From: Halichoerus grypus
Lineage: Eukaryota > Chordata > Mammalia > Carnivora > Phocidae
Assembly: GCF_964656455.1 (NCBI RefSeq)
Contig: NC_135719.1
Span: 73,892,283 to 73,956,282 of the forward strand
DNA: 64,000 nt
Reading direction: 5' to 3'
Each line of letters starts with the position of its first letter. Within the stretch, counting starts at the first letter, position 1. Below, in pieces: positions 45,910-57,899 of the stretch. Under the pieces are notes generated by a model. That model was not told the origin of the DNA. It saw nothing but the letters and a program-made list of their open reading frames with translations, and did no database searches. The translations under genes were made by a program, and so were the position numbers.

Positions 45910-46470
45910 GTCATATGTTGGATTTCCTGTAAGAAGCAATTCTAAGCCTGAGATTTGCATACAGGTGGTTTATTGGGGAATCCTCTCAGATATGATATGT
46001 GTAAAGGAGAGGTAAAAAAGATTTGTTGAGAGATGTTGAACTGTGATGCAGTCACAACAGAGGCTTCCGCCTCAGCCTCAGCCACTGGGTACCCTGAAGC
46101 TGGGATGATCCATCAGAAATCTCTCCAACTGAGGCATGGTTTAGTGATTGGATTCAGGCTGGACCTGGGGTAGGTTGAAACTTTGGGGAGGATAGCCTCT
46201 TCTGGCCAAGGGAAATTTCTAGGGAAGTGCTTGACTGTAAACTGGCAAGGAACACTCTGGCCCTTGGGGAATGAGTGCTTCCAGCTCAGTGAAAATCTGG
46301 TAGGTCCAACTGCATCTACTACACTCAGGAGGGGTAAAGGAGGCAGAGGACTATTAGGTAATCAACTCTTGGTTAGCTGTTCTAATGTACAGAATGTAAA
46401 CTCAGATAAATGCAAAGAAACGAAGGATTCTAAACCCTACTCGCCTCCCAACTTAAGAAAGTGATACAAG
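45910..46470 (-). repeat. probable ERVL 5' LTR
   Basis: On the minus strand a polyadenylation signal AATAAA occurs in GATTCCCCAATAAACC at about 45968-45983. The unit ends near TG/CA-like bases at about 45910, as expected for an LTR with U5 next to the internal region. No second LTR is available to define the borders. Confidence 0.5.
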
Positions 46471-49400
46471 ACCCACCATCAAAGACAGGGAATACTCATC
46501 CAAATTCACTCTTGTCCATCCTTGATGCAATATCCTGGTCCTTTTAGTCACATCCCTGCTGGGCAAAAGAGTCAGGAAGACTGAGATTCCAGACAAGTGG
46601 CCACAAAAATGGCTTTTCACTTACAAATAATCAGGTCAGCTATTTTGCAAACGTATACATATTTATTTTTTAGCACCTTTATTCATCCTATAAAACTTCA
46701 TTCAGCACTGCAAGCAGAATTCTAAAAACAAAGCATTTAAAATAAACCATGAAGCTCTAAAATGTGAGAGGAAGATATGACAATACCTAGCACAACGCAT
46801 GAAATTCACAGTCATATTTCCCTGTAATAAACTCTTACTAATCAGTTCAGAGCTTTATAAAACAATAGGAGTGGAATGACAATGCTGTCATTTGTATATT
46901 CTCCTTCAGTTCTCTAATGGAAAGCTTTTTTTTTCTCTGCCAAGTCATTCCTGACAATGATAATGATTCACTATAAAGCAGTTTCTGGGCTATGATTTGT
47001 GACATTCAGACTGGTTAGATGGGAGGGCTCGGCAGGTTTCTGGGGAGTGTTTTGGATGCAGAAATGCCTTGAAGATAGCACTTTATTATATTTAGGACAA
47101 GTATGACATCCCACTTCAAGGAAGAAGCCCCTATACATATTGAGAAGGGATTTCTGTGGTTTAAGTGGGGAGGAGAAGGTGGGTTTAAAAGAATGCCTCT
47201 GTGTGTTTTTTGAGGCGACATAAAGATAGGAAGCAGAGAAATGGAGGCAGGAGGCAGAAGGATTATGGATAATGGAAGAATTTTGCCTGAGGGTATATGC
47301 CTGCTTTGCCTATTCCTGTATAACTAGAATATTTATAATTCAAATACTTATCTTTAATAATTAAAAACCAAGGAATATTAAAGACAAAAGGTAGAGAATA
47401 TTATGTACACATGTGTAGGCATCATGCATTAAGTCCCCACCCTTGCAAAATACAGCAAGAAGTAGCTTTAAAAGGAGGTTAAAAAGTGAATATTTTAAAT
47501 TGTCTTGAAAACAGAATTTCTAATTCACTCCAATTCTGCCAGGAGTGATACCCTTACTTCTGATTTCTACACACACCATCAGTCATGGGGATAGGTACTA
47601 AAAATACCCAGCGTGGTGGCTTGACATCAGCACATCAACAATTAAAAAGTGGATACAAATATTTCAGGTTTTCAAAACCATAAGGTTTTCCTCTAGATTT
47701 ATGAAAACATTGGATTTGCACAGGAAAAGGAGAAGTCATTTTCAGTTGTTTTCACAGAATATTTAGTCGCACAGTCTATGTAATCTACTAGTTACAATGG
47801 AATGTAATATTCTGCCACCGCCAGAAACTCTCTCTGATCTTCTGCCTCTTCTCAGACAGCAAAGAAACAAAGAAAAACAGCCCTTGCTGTGGATGGAGAA
47901 GAGTGTTTGAAAAGAGAAAGAGACCTCAACTGTGCCCCCTGGTATTATAAAGCTGTCAATTACAGCCATGATTACAATGAAAATACTGAAATAAAAAAAT
48001 TATTTATTTAAGGTAGGGAAAAAAAGGCCAACTACATTTAAAAAGGAAAAAAAAAAAAAAAAGAACAACCAAAAAACACATTGTTCAGTTTTAACCTAGC
48101 AATTCTAAAGTTAATGAAAAATAATACAAACTAATGGAGCTCAGTTGTTTATATTACAGTAGCAGAGAAGTGGAATGCTTAGCAGCCAAAATATGAACAA
48201 ATGAAGATACTGGGTGAAATGGTCAGGTGTCACTGTTTTTGAAGAATGTGGCCTCTGTGGCAACGAGTTTATGAATAATAGTTTCAACTCCTATCTAGAT
48301 CAGAGGTGTTAATATTTACACCTTTGCTAATTATGGCAAGGAAGAGATTAATGAAAAAGTAAATGCCCCTATCTTTTTACCTCCCCATCACACCGAGTAA
48401 TTCCTGGTTGAACATTAACGCAAGCTGACAATAATATGCTGGGGTGAAAAAGTAAGGAGGGGGACCCACAGATCCTTATATGCGTGAAAAGAATGGTGAT
48501 AATCAATGGCTAAGCATTGATTATAGTTAGCAATAAAACTAAAAATCACATTTAAGACTCATTTGGTAAAACTGCCTGTTTTTAGAACTGGGACTAGGCC
48601 TGGCTGCTGCAGTACTTGATGTACTGATGATCTTAGGTGGAACATCTTTCATCCACCCGAGATTCTGCCGCTCCTGTGTTATGAAAAACCACCAGGTATT
48701 GTTGACCAGCAGCAGCAGCAGCTCCAGCAAACCCAGTATTCACCAAAAGACATTGTCTGTGGGGTTCCAGCTGGGATTAACAGAGCAGGAGAAAGGGATT
48801 TACGAAAGATTGAATTTGGGGAAGTGGGAAAATAAAAAATCTTCTTCAGGTGGATCATGGAAATCGAAGATTTTTAATTTCCCAAGAATTATTGTATGTT
48901 GTTGTGCCTGAAGATGGGAAGTTTGAATGAAAACTTCTCCAGATTCAGACTACCCACGTATCTGCAAGATTTGGAAACTCGGCGGTTGTCTGTATCATCT
49001 GAGAGTTTTCTTGTGTTCAGTGTGTTTGTGGGCTCACAGAGAGGGGCCCTTATCTACTTCCACTCGTGCTGTTTGTCTTACATCCTTATTAGCTTTCCAC
49101 AAAGTGCAATCATAATTAAATTCTAAAGCAAAGGATGAAGTCACCCGAATCATCATCCAACTAACTGCAAATGACGATGGTAAGAATGACAGTGTTACTC
49201 TGCACTTCTTTAATTCTGGTTCGGCAGCATTTAACTCTCTGACCTCCTGCAGTTGTCCGTGCCACAGGCTGCTTAAATGCTGTGCAAAAGCATTTCTGCT
49301 TTATTTGTTCTAAATTTACTGGTTATTAATTTCACAGTGTGACTTCCTATTCGCCTATTAGTTGGCAGATTTCACCATAGCCTTCAGAAAGCTAAAGATT

Positions 49401-51832
49401 TCCATCAAGCTACTTTCTATTTCTCTATTTTTTTTTTTTTTCTGGCCATCTTCCATAAGATGTAAAATTTCCTGTTTCCTTAACCATCCTTGTTACCCTT
49501 TTCTGAGATTCACTCTGGGTAAGTATCCATAGTACTTAGAAATTTATCTCATTCTTTTAAGAAAGATTTGCATTTTCTCAACCCCTTTCTCACTTTCTCA
49601 CAAATCTCAAGAGAAACTGCTTTTTTGTTGCAAAGGTTCTATAGTGAATTGTTTGCATGTTGTTGAGTAATTTAAAGCTTTTACTTGGTATTTTTCTCAT
49701 TCACACAGAGTGGGGGATAGGGAATAACCTCTGTTACGCTAGGAATAGAAAGACAATGGCAGGGTAAATTCACGTAGCCTGAGGGTCACTGTGATTTCCT
49801 CCATCTTCCTCTTGGAGTCGTAAACCTCCTACAGGACCAGATCTTAGAATTTAGAGGGAAAACAGTCCAGTAAGCTGATCTTTAGAACTTGGTGACATTT
49901 TTGGCTATTGTTTCAGGAAGTATATATCTCAACTCAGAGTCTTAACAGTTTTCTGTATATGAATGTATGAATTCTATAAACTGGACTTGCTCTGGGTAAT
50001 TTCAGGCTCTGGAGATTTTGTGGCATCTGGTGTCTTTTCCAGCAGCTGCACCTACCTGCCTGTCTCCTGAGAAAACCAACACGCAGTACTGACAGCCCAA
50101 TTCTAAAAGAGCATACCATTCCAGGTGGCTTTTCAAAAGCTCAACTCCGTCATACTTACCTCCTCACACTCCATCTACAAAGGCTATAGGGGATTTATAT
50201 GAGAGCTATTTTGTAAGAATGATAAAAACTAGAAAACAGATGAAAGATTGCAGAAAAAAATGGGTAACGGTGATTCCAGATCAGATACTCAGAATCTTAA
50301 ATATTGCAAATAGGAGAGTTAAGTCACCACTTTACCAAGATAGGGAAAGCCTTTATTTGTTGGCCTATCATGGGAGTTGAGATAGAGAAAAAGGGAGAAT
50401 TGAACTCACTAAAGAGCCACAGGGTAAATGAAGGACTGAGTGCCTGCCGGGCCTGAGGAGGCACTGCACTCCTTTCTGGAAGAGCCTACCTTTGCTCCAG
50501 TAACTTTCTCTAAGATTTCTTGGAACTCTTCACTCTGAAGCTTAATATGTAACATTGATAATAGTGAATTTTATATTAAAATATTTATTTCAGAGATTTT
50601 ATTTTACAAGTGAAACATGTATGTCATATACTCCATGCACATATGTGTCATTAACATCGCAAGAAGCAGGCAAAATAGTATAAAAGTATCTGTGCATACT
50701 CCTCGGAGTACATCAGTAAAGTCCTCTTTCTGTAAAAGAAATACATGTAAATGGTTTTGATTTTCCAAACTCATTTATATCTGTTATTTCATATTATTTT
50801 CACTATGTCTTAGAATTGGGTTACTGTTTTCCCCCAACTTCTACAAAGTTAGATAGGAGGTAAGGTGGGCTGGAGGCAACTAAGGCAAGAAAAAGTTTAA
50901 GGTAATAAAGATGGCACCGGGTTCTGCAAAATACAATGCCCAATCCTTCCCTCCTCTTTGCACTAGATGATTCCTTATCTTGAAAGCTTCATTCCAAGTA
51001 GCATAATTTTACATTAAGCAAATTTAAATAGCAAAAATATGCCATCTTCTTTCCAAGACATACCATGAAGACTATTTAATAGATTGCTAGAAGCAGCTCC
51101 TTCAAGTTCCCCGGATTTCTGTTGGAAACAAATAACAATGAATAGAGACATTGGTAAGATTCTGTCATATTAGGATTATTCTCAAATTGACTGATGGACT
51201 ATAAATAATAAGCAACTATTAGTAATGCATTATTAAATTGGGGACAGTGGGGTTTTATAGGGATAGGGTTGGGACCAGTGCTAAATGACATGTCCAAATT
51301 AATGCCCTGATGGAAAAAGTAAATAGCTATGAGCATACCAAAATATAAAGAACTGCAAGCACAGTGGAAGATCTTAGGAGGAAAAATTTAAATGGAATGA
51401 GATTTAATTTAGATAAATATATAATAAGTTGCTCATGGGAAAATAATTCCTATCTGAGTAATAACAAGCAAAATTCTTCTAAAAGAACAGTAAAGTAGAA
51501 AAAGGATTGAGTGCAATGGTTAATATTTTCTGAGAATTAACAATGAACAAATCATCAAGGAAATATTTTAAGTTAAAACCATGTCTTAAGAATTTTACCA
51601 GTTTTAGATGAACTATAAATTTTAGTTCCAAACTATTGTTTTATGCTCACTGTTTTGATAAAATAAATTACTACCTTGGTGTCCACATCCATGTCTTCAA
51701 ATCATCTGATCAATAGTTCTACCTTTATTTGATGTCTGGAGTTCCAAAACAAATAATCCTAAAGGTTGATAAGATCAGCTCTTTCAAAAGTCCAAACAAA
51801 CCCATCACACTTAAATTCCTCCACTTCAAAAC
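46471..51832. other. repeat-poor island, no gene recognised
   Basis: About 5.4 kb in which I recognise no SINE, L1 or LTR. It contains A/T homopolymers (about 48047-48062, 49428-49441) and a short (CAG)n at 48706-48722. Possible coding-like sequence lies at 48613-48840, listed separately. No CpG cluster, tRNA or clear splice-framed exon was seen. Confidence 0.55.
48613..48840 (+). other. unidentified coding-like stretch with a short glutamine run
   Basis: One + frame is open from about 48628 to a TAA near 48833 and reads WNIFHPPEILPLLCYEKPPG, then IVDQQQQQLQQTQYSPKDIV, ending RKIEFGEVGK. The (CAG)5 gives the Q run. A TTTT..GCTGCTGCAG stretch near 48600-48612 could be an acceptor. No ATG precedes it in frame, and I recognise no gene. 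It may be a retrocopy fragment, an exon, or chance. Confidence 0.2.
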
Positions 51833-51843
51833 AGAAAGCAAAG

Positions 51844-52141
51844 GCACCTGTACCTCTGAAACAAATAATACATTATATGTGAAAAAAAAGAAAAAGAAGA
51901 AGATAGTAGGAAGAGAAAAATGAAGGGTGGGAAATTGGAGGGGGAGACGAACCATGAGAGACTATGGACTCTGAGAAACAAACTGAGGGTTCTAGAGGGG
52001 AGGGGGTTGGGGGGATGGGTTAGCCTGGTGATGGGTATTAAAGAGGGCACGTACTGAATGGAGTACTGGGTGTTATATGCAAACGATGATGTAATGATGT
52101 GATTAACATAACATAATAAAATAAAATGAAAATGAAAAAAA
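51844..52141 (+). mobile_element. 5'-truncated young carnivore L1 with internal deletion
   Basis: A 3' UTR-only copy: CACCTGTACCTCTGAAACAA, GGGGGAGACGAACCATGAGA, AAACAAACTGAGGGTTC, the G-rich block, GGGTGTTATATGCAAACGAT, ending ATTAACATAACATAATAAAA. Target duplication AGAAAGCAAAG at 51833-51843 and 52142-52152. Compared with the copy at 8.0-8.2 kb, about 40 bp after GCAAAC are missing. Confidence 0.93.
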
Positions 52142-52152
52142 AGAAAGCAAAG

Positions 52153-53025
52153 AGCCATAAACTGGTTCGAAGAGCGGGGGAGTCTGGTTTCAGCCCTGGT
52201 AGTGTCAATCACAAGTAAATGGCAGATGAAAGATTGTAAACTTGGAAGCAATTGGTATTGCTTAAAAATAAATCACAATACTGCCAGTTCACAAATGCTG
52301 CTCAATAATTGTAGTCAAGTCAAAATTAAAAAAATATGATCTGATTATTTTGCAATTTTGAAAAAAAAATGAAAATGAAATTTTAGCAGCATGCCATGAA
52401 GACATGTACCAACAAACCCATTTCTTTCCTCCTTGTACATAGAGCCATTTACTGGTCATGATGCCAGCAAGGCCTTGGTTTCTGCCCAGGGTGGGGCCAC
52501 GAACATGAAAATTGAACAGTAGCTAATACTGGCAGTAAACTTATAAATTAAGTTAGTATATTCTTAAAAATGATGCACTTGCCAAATTTCAGGTTATTTT
52601 ATTATGTAGTAAACATGACCATGTATACCAACAGGTTTTTAAGACTTTCTCTTCTTTCTATGCTTTAAATAAAAATATATCAAGTACTACAATTGTGTAA
52701 CTAAGTATGAAACTCCCCAGAATAGAGAAGAGCCATGTCTCTATGCCAAAGGTGCAGTGAGAGATTCTGAAGCATGCAGAAAGGGATCAGCACTATAGGG
52801 CAGAGAGCTTTAATCAGTGAATAATCCATAGAATGAGCTGTTGTGGAACAAGGTGTAACAATTTCTAGCTGTACTTGTTTAAAGTTTCACTGTTGGTATA
52901 AAATTTAGATAATGAAAAAAATGTGAATATTTACATTTTTACATAATGCACTTATGTAAATTAATGATAAATAATTCTTTTTTTTCTCAGTGTTCAAAGC
53001 TCCAAAAAGTACTGGGGTTGAAATG
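52153..53025. other. unique sequence
   Basis: No recognised repeat or gene. Confidence 0.55.
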
Positions 53026-53038
53026 TATCATTTGAAAT

Positions 53039-53257
53039 GTTTTTTAAAAATTTTTTTTAAGATTGATTTTATTTATTTATTTTGGAGAGAAAAAGAGCAG
53101 GGGGTGGGGAAGAGAGAAAGGGAGAGAGAGAATCCCAAGCAGATTCCTTGCTAAGCGTGGAGCCCAGTGTCGGGCTTGATCTCAAGACCCTGAGATCATG
53201 ACCTGAACCTAAACCAAGAGTCGGATGTTTAACCAACTGAGCCACCCAGGCGCCCCA
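53039..53257 (-). mobile_element. Can-SINE
   Basis: A reverse SINE with a moderately diverged body. Duplication TATCATTTGAAAT at 53026-53038 and 53258-53270. Confidence 0.92.
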
Positions 53258-53270
53258 TATCATTTGAAAT

Positions 53271-56200
53271 TTTTATGAAAAACTAGACACTGATATTCAA
53301 TTCAATAACTGTTCATTGTACTCTCCAATGCTGGCCCTCTTTCTGATGTCAGTGAACAAATATACTGTCATCCAATTTCTCAGAATTTTCCTGGGCAAAA
53401 AAGAATGACTTTAGTTTTAAGAAGTTGAATATGGTGCTATAGTGACATTGTTTGGGATGTCTTCAGTTTACTGCACTGAAACTGGACTCTTGGATAAAAT
53501 TCATTTATCCGCTTCAGCCTAAATTCTTGGTATCTCAGTTGTCTTTGATAATTACTCCTGGATAATGCGTTTGGCTATCAAACTGTGTGAATGTCTGGAT
53601 TAAATCTTTCCATCCAGAGAATTAGAAGTTTATTAAACCCTTTATAATTTTGTGGAGGTACCCATCGGTTAGAAAAAGAGGGTCTTGCAGAAAATGTTCT
53701 TATACAGTAGGTTTCTAAAAATTACTTTCTTCTCTAAATTTCATTGTAATGTCAGAAATACACTCTGCTGTTGAGATATGACATTTATTTCAAGGTAAAT
53801 ATTATGGTATGGCTGTTTGCTTGCTTTTGAGGACACTTAATATACCTTGAGGTAATAATCATCAGGCGCCAATTCTGTGTCAGGCACAGAGAGAATGCTG
53901 TGAGGATGGCGCCCCTGGTTGAAGCAAGCACATCATTGTCCAGCCTGCATTGTGTCTTCACGCCATGTACAACAGACTCTTTACATTGCAGGCAACAGAA
54001 GCCTCCAAAGAAACAAAAATGATCAGATCCAGACTCCTCATATTTAAACTTTTCTCACCTGTTTGTAAGTTCAGTTCAAAATGGCTTGTGTTATAAGGCT
54101 CACCTATGATTCTGTTTACATATGTTATCATTTATATTATATTCCTACTACTATTTCCAAGAATATAGTATGGCATGAGAGCCTTTGCTAATACTTGAAG
54201 CTAATTTCCAAAAAGAAAGAGAATGTTATAATGAGGTCATCAAACAATATTTGAAAGTAGCCCACAATATGAAAAAGAGGATTTCAAGATCTGTTCCAAA
54301 GAAAGCCACATTAGGAAGTAGTGGCATGGAGTATGTGTAAGGGGCGATATAATTCGTATCTCCTCTTATGCAAACTAGTATATATGGTTATACTGTATAG
54401 ATACAAAATAAAAACACATGGAAGAGACACTGGCAGAATTAGGTATGTCTCCTCAAAGTTTTTGTTGGGAACTCCTTCACACTCAAGATGCCACTGAACA
54501 GATAGATCTATATAGCCCAGTCAGTCCCTGGACTTAACGGTCCCCCAAAAATAGTACTGATCTAGGGTATAAATATAATTATGGACACTCCCTGGAAGAC
54601 ATGTTTTCTTAAATCCTAAGAAATCTGGTTGGCAGTTTTAAAAAATCATGTAGCTCCCAATGTTCAATATTAAATTCAGGAACACATGAAAAAAATTCAA
54701 GAAACATGAACCAGAACTATTGTTCACAACATTATGATTAGTGGAATACATATTTATAAATCTAAGTTAAGTTGCTTTCTTAAATAGAAAAAGAATTGCT
54801 TTTTGCAGACCTGGATCATGCATCTTACAATGTAGTGGCTGCTTACAGGTCTTGGGCTTGGTGGGCAATGTTTCCCCAGAGTAGAAAGTATTTATACTCT
54901 CAAGAAAAATATCTCTACAGTGTCATTCAATGTAATAGGTGATTTTTTTTTCATGATCCAACTATCTGAACTTTCTTAGTGTGACTCCAAAGCCCTCTTT
55001 CTTTGCCCTCATTCTCTGTTGGATTCTGAGCAGCCTAGACAGATCTGAGGAAATCATAAAATCAGGCAATAAGAATGTAATGCATCATAGGTATTTCTTT
55101 ATATATTACAGACATTTGAAGATTCATTAAGATAATCATGTAAGAGTGAATAACACAAGACCTGACACAGAGTCAGGCCCTCAATAAAATGGTCATTTAT
55201 TTCCTTCACCTCTTCCCACCCTCCTTCACTCAGTCTTTCTGTTGTTCACCATCATCTTGTTTCTGCAACACTACACTGTAGGAGGCAGTCTAATCTCTTG
55301 GCGATGGCAGTGAACCTGACCATTGCCTCAGTTGTGGAATTTGGGATAGATAATGTAGTATCTGTCTAGGCTCTACTTTTATTAGTTGCTCATTGTCTGA
55401 TCCACTGTTTGCAAAGGGAAGTTATAAGAATCAATAGCACAGTAGACAGGCTTTCCCTACATATGTTTTAAGGTTTTGTGACCTTTAAATATTTCATATA
55501 TTAAACAAATATATGCTTCCCCAGAATCCACAATGAAGCCTATGAAGGTGTACAATACAACTCAATGATGAGTCTACAGCTTATAATACCTGATGCATAT
55601 ACAGTTTGAGAAGCTGTATGTAAGAAAAACTTGCCTTTGCTAACTTAGGTCCAACAGTGACTATTTCTGCAGGATAAGAAAGAAATGGCAAATTACAAAG
55701 CTTAAGGATGACAAGTACCACAAACACACAAAATCCAGAAAAATAATGTGTTTCTATTAACTGTCTGACATCTCCTCTATTTTTTGAGTTTTTAAAAAAA
55801 ATTTTTAAATGTTTTTTTGACATCTCCTCTAAAATACTATTTATTGTCTTCATATGACAATAATTTTATAATAGAAGAGAAAGATAATCCATTCTTTCAT
55901 ATAGCATGATTATCAAAAATTGTTTTTTATTAATAGTTTAGAAAAGTTTTGGTCCATTTTGCTCTGTCAGTGGCATTTTTGATGTATTGCATCATCTGGA
56001 ACCACCAGACTCCACCAGAACAAGGCATGTTGAATGGGCTAAAACAAAACCCCATACATTAGGATGCAAAAACAGGTGACTTCCCATGGTCATATTCATC
56101 GTTCAGAGTCTTATTACAGGCTTATGTCTATAAACACAGGAATTCTTAAATTCTCTTTTGCATGATTCACATCAACATAGAAAGCAAATATGCCTTATCT

Positions 56201-56392
56201 TATAATTGTATAAGCTACTTAATCAAGTATATTATTTTTTGACCAGATTTCAATGAGAATTGAATTCTCCATTTATTATTTTACACATCTGAGGATTTGA
56301 AGAATATCCCATAAACTAGTTCTGGCTCTTTACATCTAAAGCTTTTCTTTTTTTCTTCTATGACCTACATCCTCCTAGTACTATAGGACAAG
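53271..56392. other. mostly unique sequence
   Basis: Only a faint MIR-like 3' end near 55130-55195 (CCTGACACAGAGTCAGGCCC, TCAATAAAATGG) and a duplication around 55766-55831 stand out. No exon-like signal was seen. Confidence 0.5.
55766..55831 (+). repeat. 14-bp direct repeat flanking a 38-bp A/T insert
   Basis: TGACATCTCCTCTA occurs at 55766-55779 and 55818-55831. Between them is TTTTTTGAGTTTTTAAAAAA continuing into AATTTTTAAATGTTTTTT. Confidence 0.88.
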
Positions 56393-56407
56393 TTAATATT
56401 ACAATTT

Positions 56408-56597
56408 TTTTAAAGATTTTATTTATTTATTTGAGAGAGAGAATGAGAGACAGAGAGCACGAGAGGGAAGAGAGTCAGAGGGAGAAGCAGACTCCCCGCT
56501 GAGCAGGGAGCCCGATGCGGAACTCGATCCCGAGACTCCAGGATCATGACCCGAGCTGAAGGCAGTCGCTTAACCAACTGAGCCACCCAGGCGCCCC
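56408..56597 (-). mobile_element. Can-SINE
   Basis: A reverse SINE with the perfect 15-bp duplication TTAATATTACAATTT at 56393-56407 and 56598-56612. Confidence 0.95.
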
Positions 56598-56678
56598 TTA
56601 ATATTACAATTTGACCACTGGCTCTTGTTCAAGATCCCAGGTGAGGTGGTGGAGTGAAAGTAAGAGTACTCATGGTAG

Positions 56679-56863
56679 GGTGCCTGGGTGGCTCAGTTGG
56701 TTAAGCTACTGCCTTCAGCTCAGGTCATGATCCTGGAGTCCCAGGATCAAGTCCCACATCAGGCTCCCCGCTCAGTGGGGAGTCTGCTTCTCCCTCTGAC
56801 CCTCTCCCCTCTCATGCTCTCTCTCACTCTCTCTTTCAAATAAATAAAATTAAAAAAAAAAAA
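56679..56863 (+). mobile_element. Can-SINE
   Basis: A + strand SINE with a 17-bp duplication, AAGAGTACTCATGGTAG (56662-56678) versus AAGAGTACTCAGGGTAG (56864-56880), one mismatch. It lies about 80 bp from a reverse SINE, forming an inverted pair. Confidence 0.94.
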
Positions 56864-57097
56864 AAGAGTACTCAGGGTAGCCATTCTTACCCTGAGATAG
56901 CTAGAAAAAAAAAAAAAAAGAAACTATATGTAAAAACAACTTTGAAATACAAAATAGCTAACTAAATGATAGCCAACTAAACTGAAACCAAGTGTATAAC
57001 CACTAAAATTTATTTTTAGCTAGATCCACCAAAATGCCAATCCAAGACCACCTGACATGAAGGAGGGTGTGACTGGGGGGAGTCAGAATGGAAACAG

Positions 57098-57228
57098 AGA
57101 GCAGGGATGCCTGAGTGGCTCAGTCGGTTAAGCGACTGCCTTCAGCTCAGGTCATGATCCCAGAGTCCTGGGATTGAGTCCCGCATCAGGCTTCTTGCCC
57201 AGCGGGGAGCCTGCTTCTCCCTCTGCCT
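57098..57228 (+). mobile_element. Can-SINE, 3'-truncated and without A-tail
   Basis: Runs from the head (GGGATGCCTGAGTGGCTCAG) to CTGCTTCTCCCTCTGCCT, where it stops with no AATAAA and no poly(A). The perfect 15-bp duplication TCAGAATGGAAACAG lies at 57083-57097 and 57229-57243. Six bases (AGAGCA) separate the duplication from the head. Confidence 0.92.
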
Positions 57229-57243
57229 TCAGAATGGAAACAG

Positions 57244-57899
57244 CAGTCATAACCAATTATGAATAAAATCATTTACTTTGGCAAATTTTCCAAAAGCATA
57301 TGACATCACTTGAGCACCTTCCATGGAAGGGATACACGTGTGTAGGATGTGGAAGTGTAAAGCTTCATCATTAACTTCATGGTCAACGTGCCTCAAGTAC
57401 AGTGGTGAAAATAACAAGATTTGGGGTCAGACACACCAAGGTTTCAATCCCTTCCTAGTTGGGTGACATTCACCAAGTCCCTGAGCCATTCTAAATCTCA
57501 GCGTCCTCATCTGGAAATGGACATGATAAAAATTGCCTTATATGACTGTTATGTTTAAATGGAAATTTATGTATATAAATTTCATAGTCTAAGAACTCAA
57601 CAATCGGTAGCTATGATTAACTCAATAATGGGTAGCTATTTAGTAGATTAGATGTTCAGAATTTGTCACCCCTTACAAGATAACTACTCTGCACTATTAC
57701 CTAAAATAAACCTTAGGTTTCCAATAGCTATCGTCCTACATCTATTTATTTATTCTCTATTCAAGAACACACTTATCCTTCTCTCATTTTCTAATTGAAG
57801 CCCTATGTATCTTTCCAGATCCAACCGAGATCTCACCTGTTCTTTCCAGTTTTTCAGATTTTTCAGCACTTGCTGCTGAGTCTGTTCTTTGAAGATTAT
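57244..57899. other. unique sequence
   Basis: No clear repeat or gene. Words around 57440-57545 (TCAATCCCTTCCTAGTTGGG, TCTCAGCGTCCTCATCTGG) resemble a MIR core. Confidence 0.5.

Larger units (their letters stand above)
42158..46470 (-). mobile_element. ERVL-type (class III) endogenous retrovirus relic
   Basis: A minus-strand provirus fragment, strongly decayed. In 5' to 3' order on the minus strand there is a probable 5' LTR (about 46470-45910), gag/pro territory with no open frame (45900-44130), the end of a protease-like region and start of pol (about 44130-43805), reverse transcriptase (about 43740-43340), and further pol-like sequence down to about 42860. The 3' part and 3' LTR are missing and an L1 abuts at 42157. 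Numerous stops and frameshifts rule out function. ERVL elements are old in placental mammals, and this age fits the divergence seen. The part 42158-42855 is assigned to the provirus only by position. Confidence 0.7.

Noticed and set aside
51826..52251. 141-codon minus-strand ORF with hydrophobic runs
   Set aside because: It is the antisense read of the young L1 3' UTR and tail; similar antisense frames appear in the other L1 3' ends (17632, 36612).
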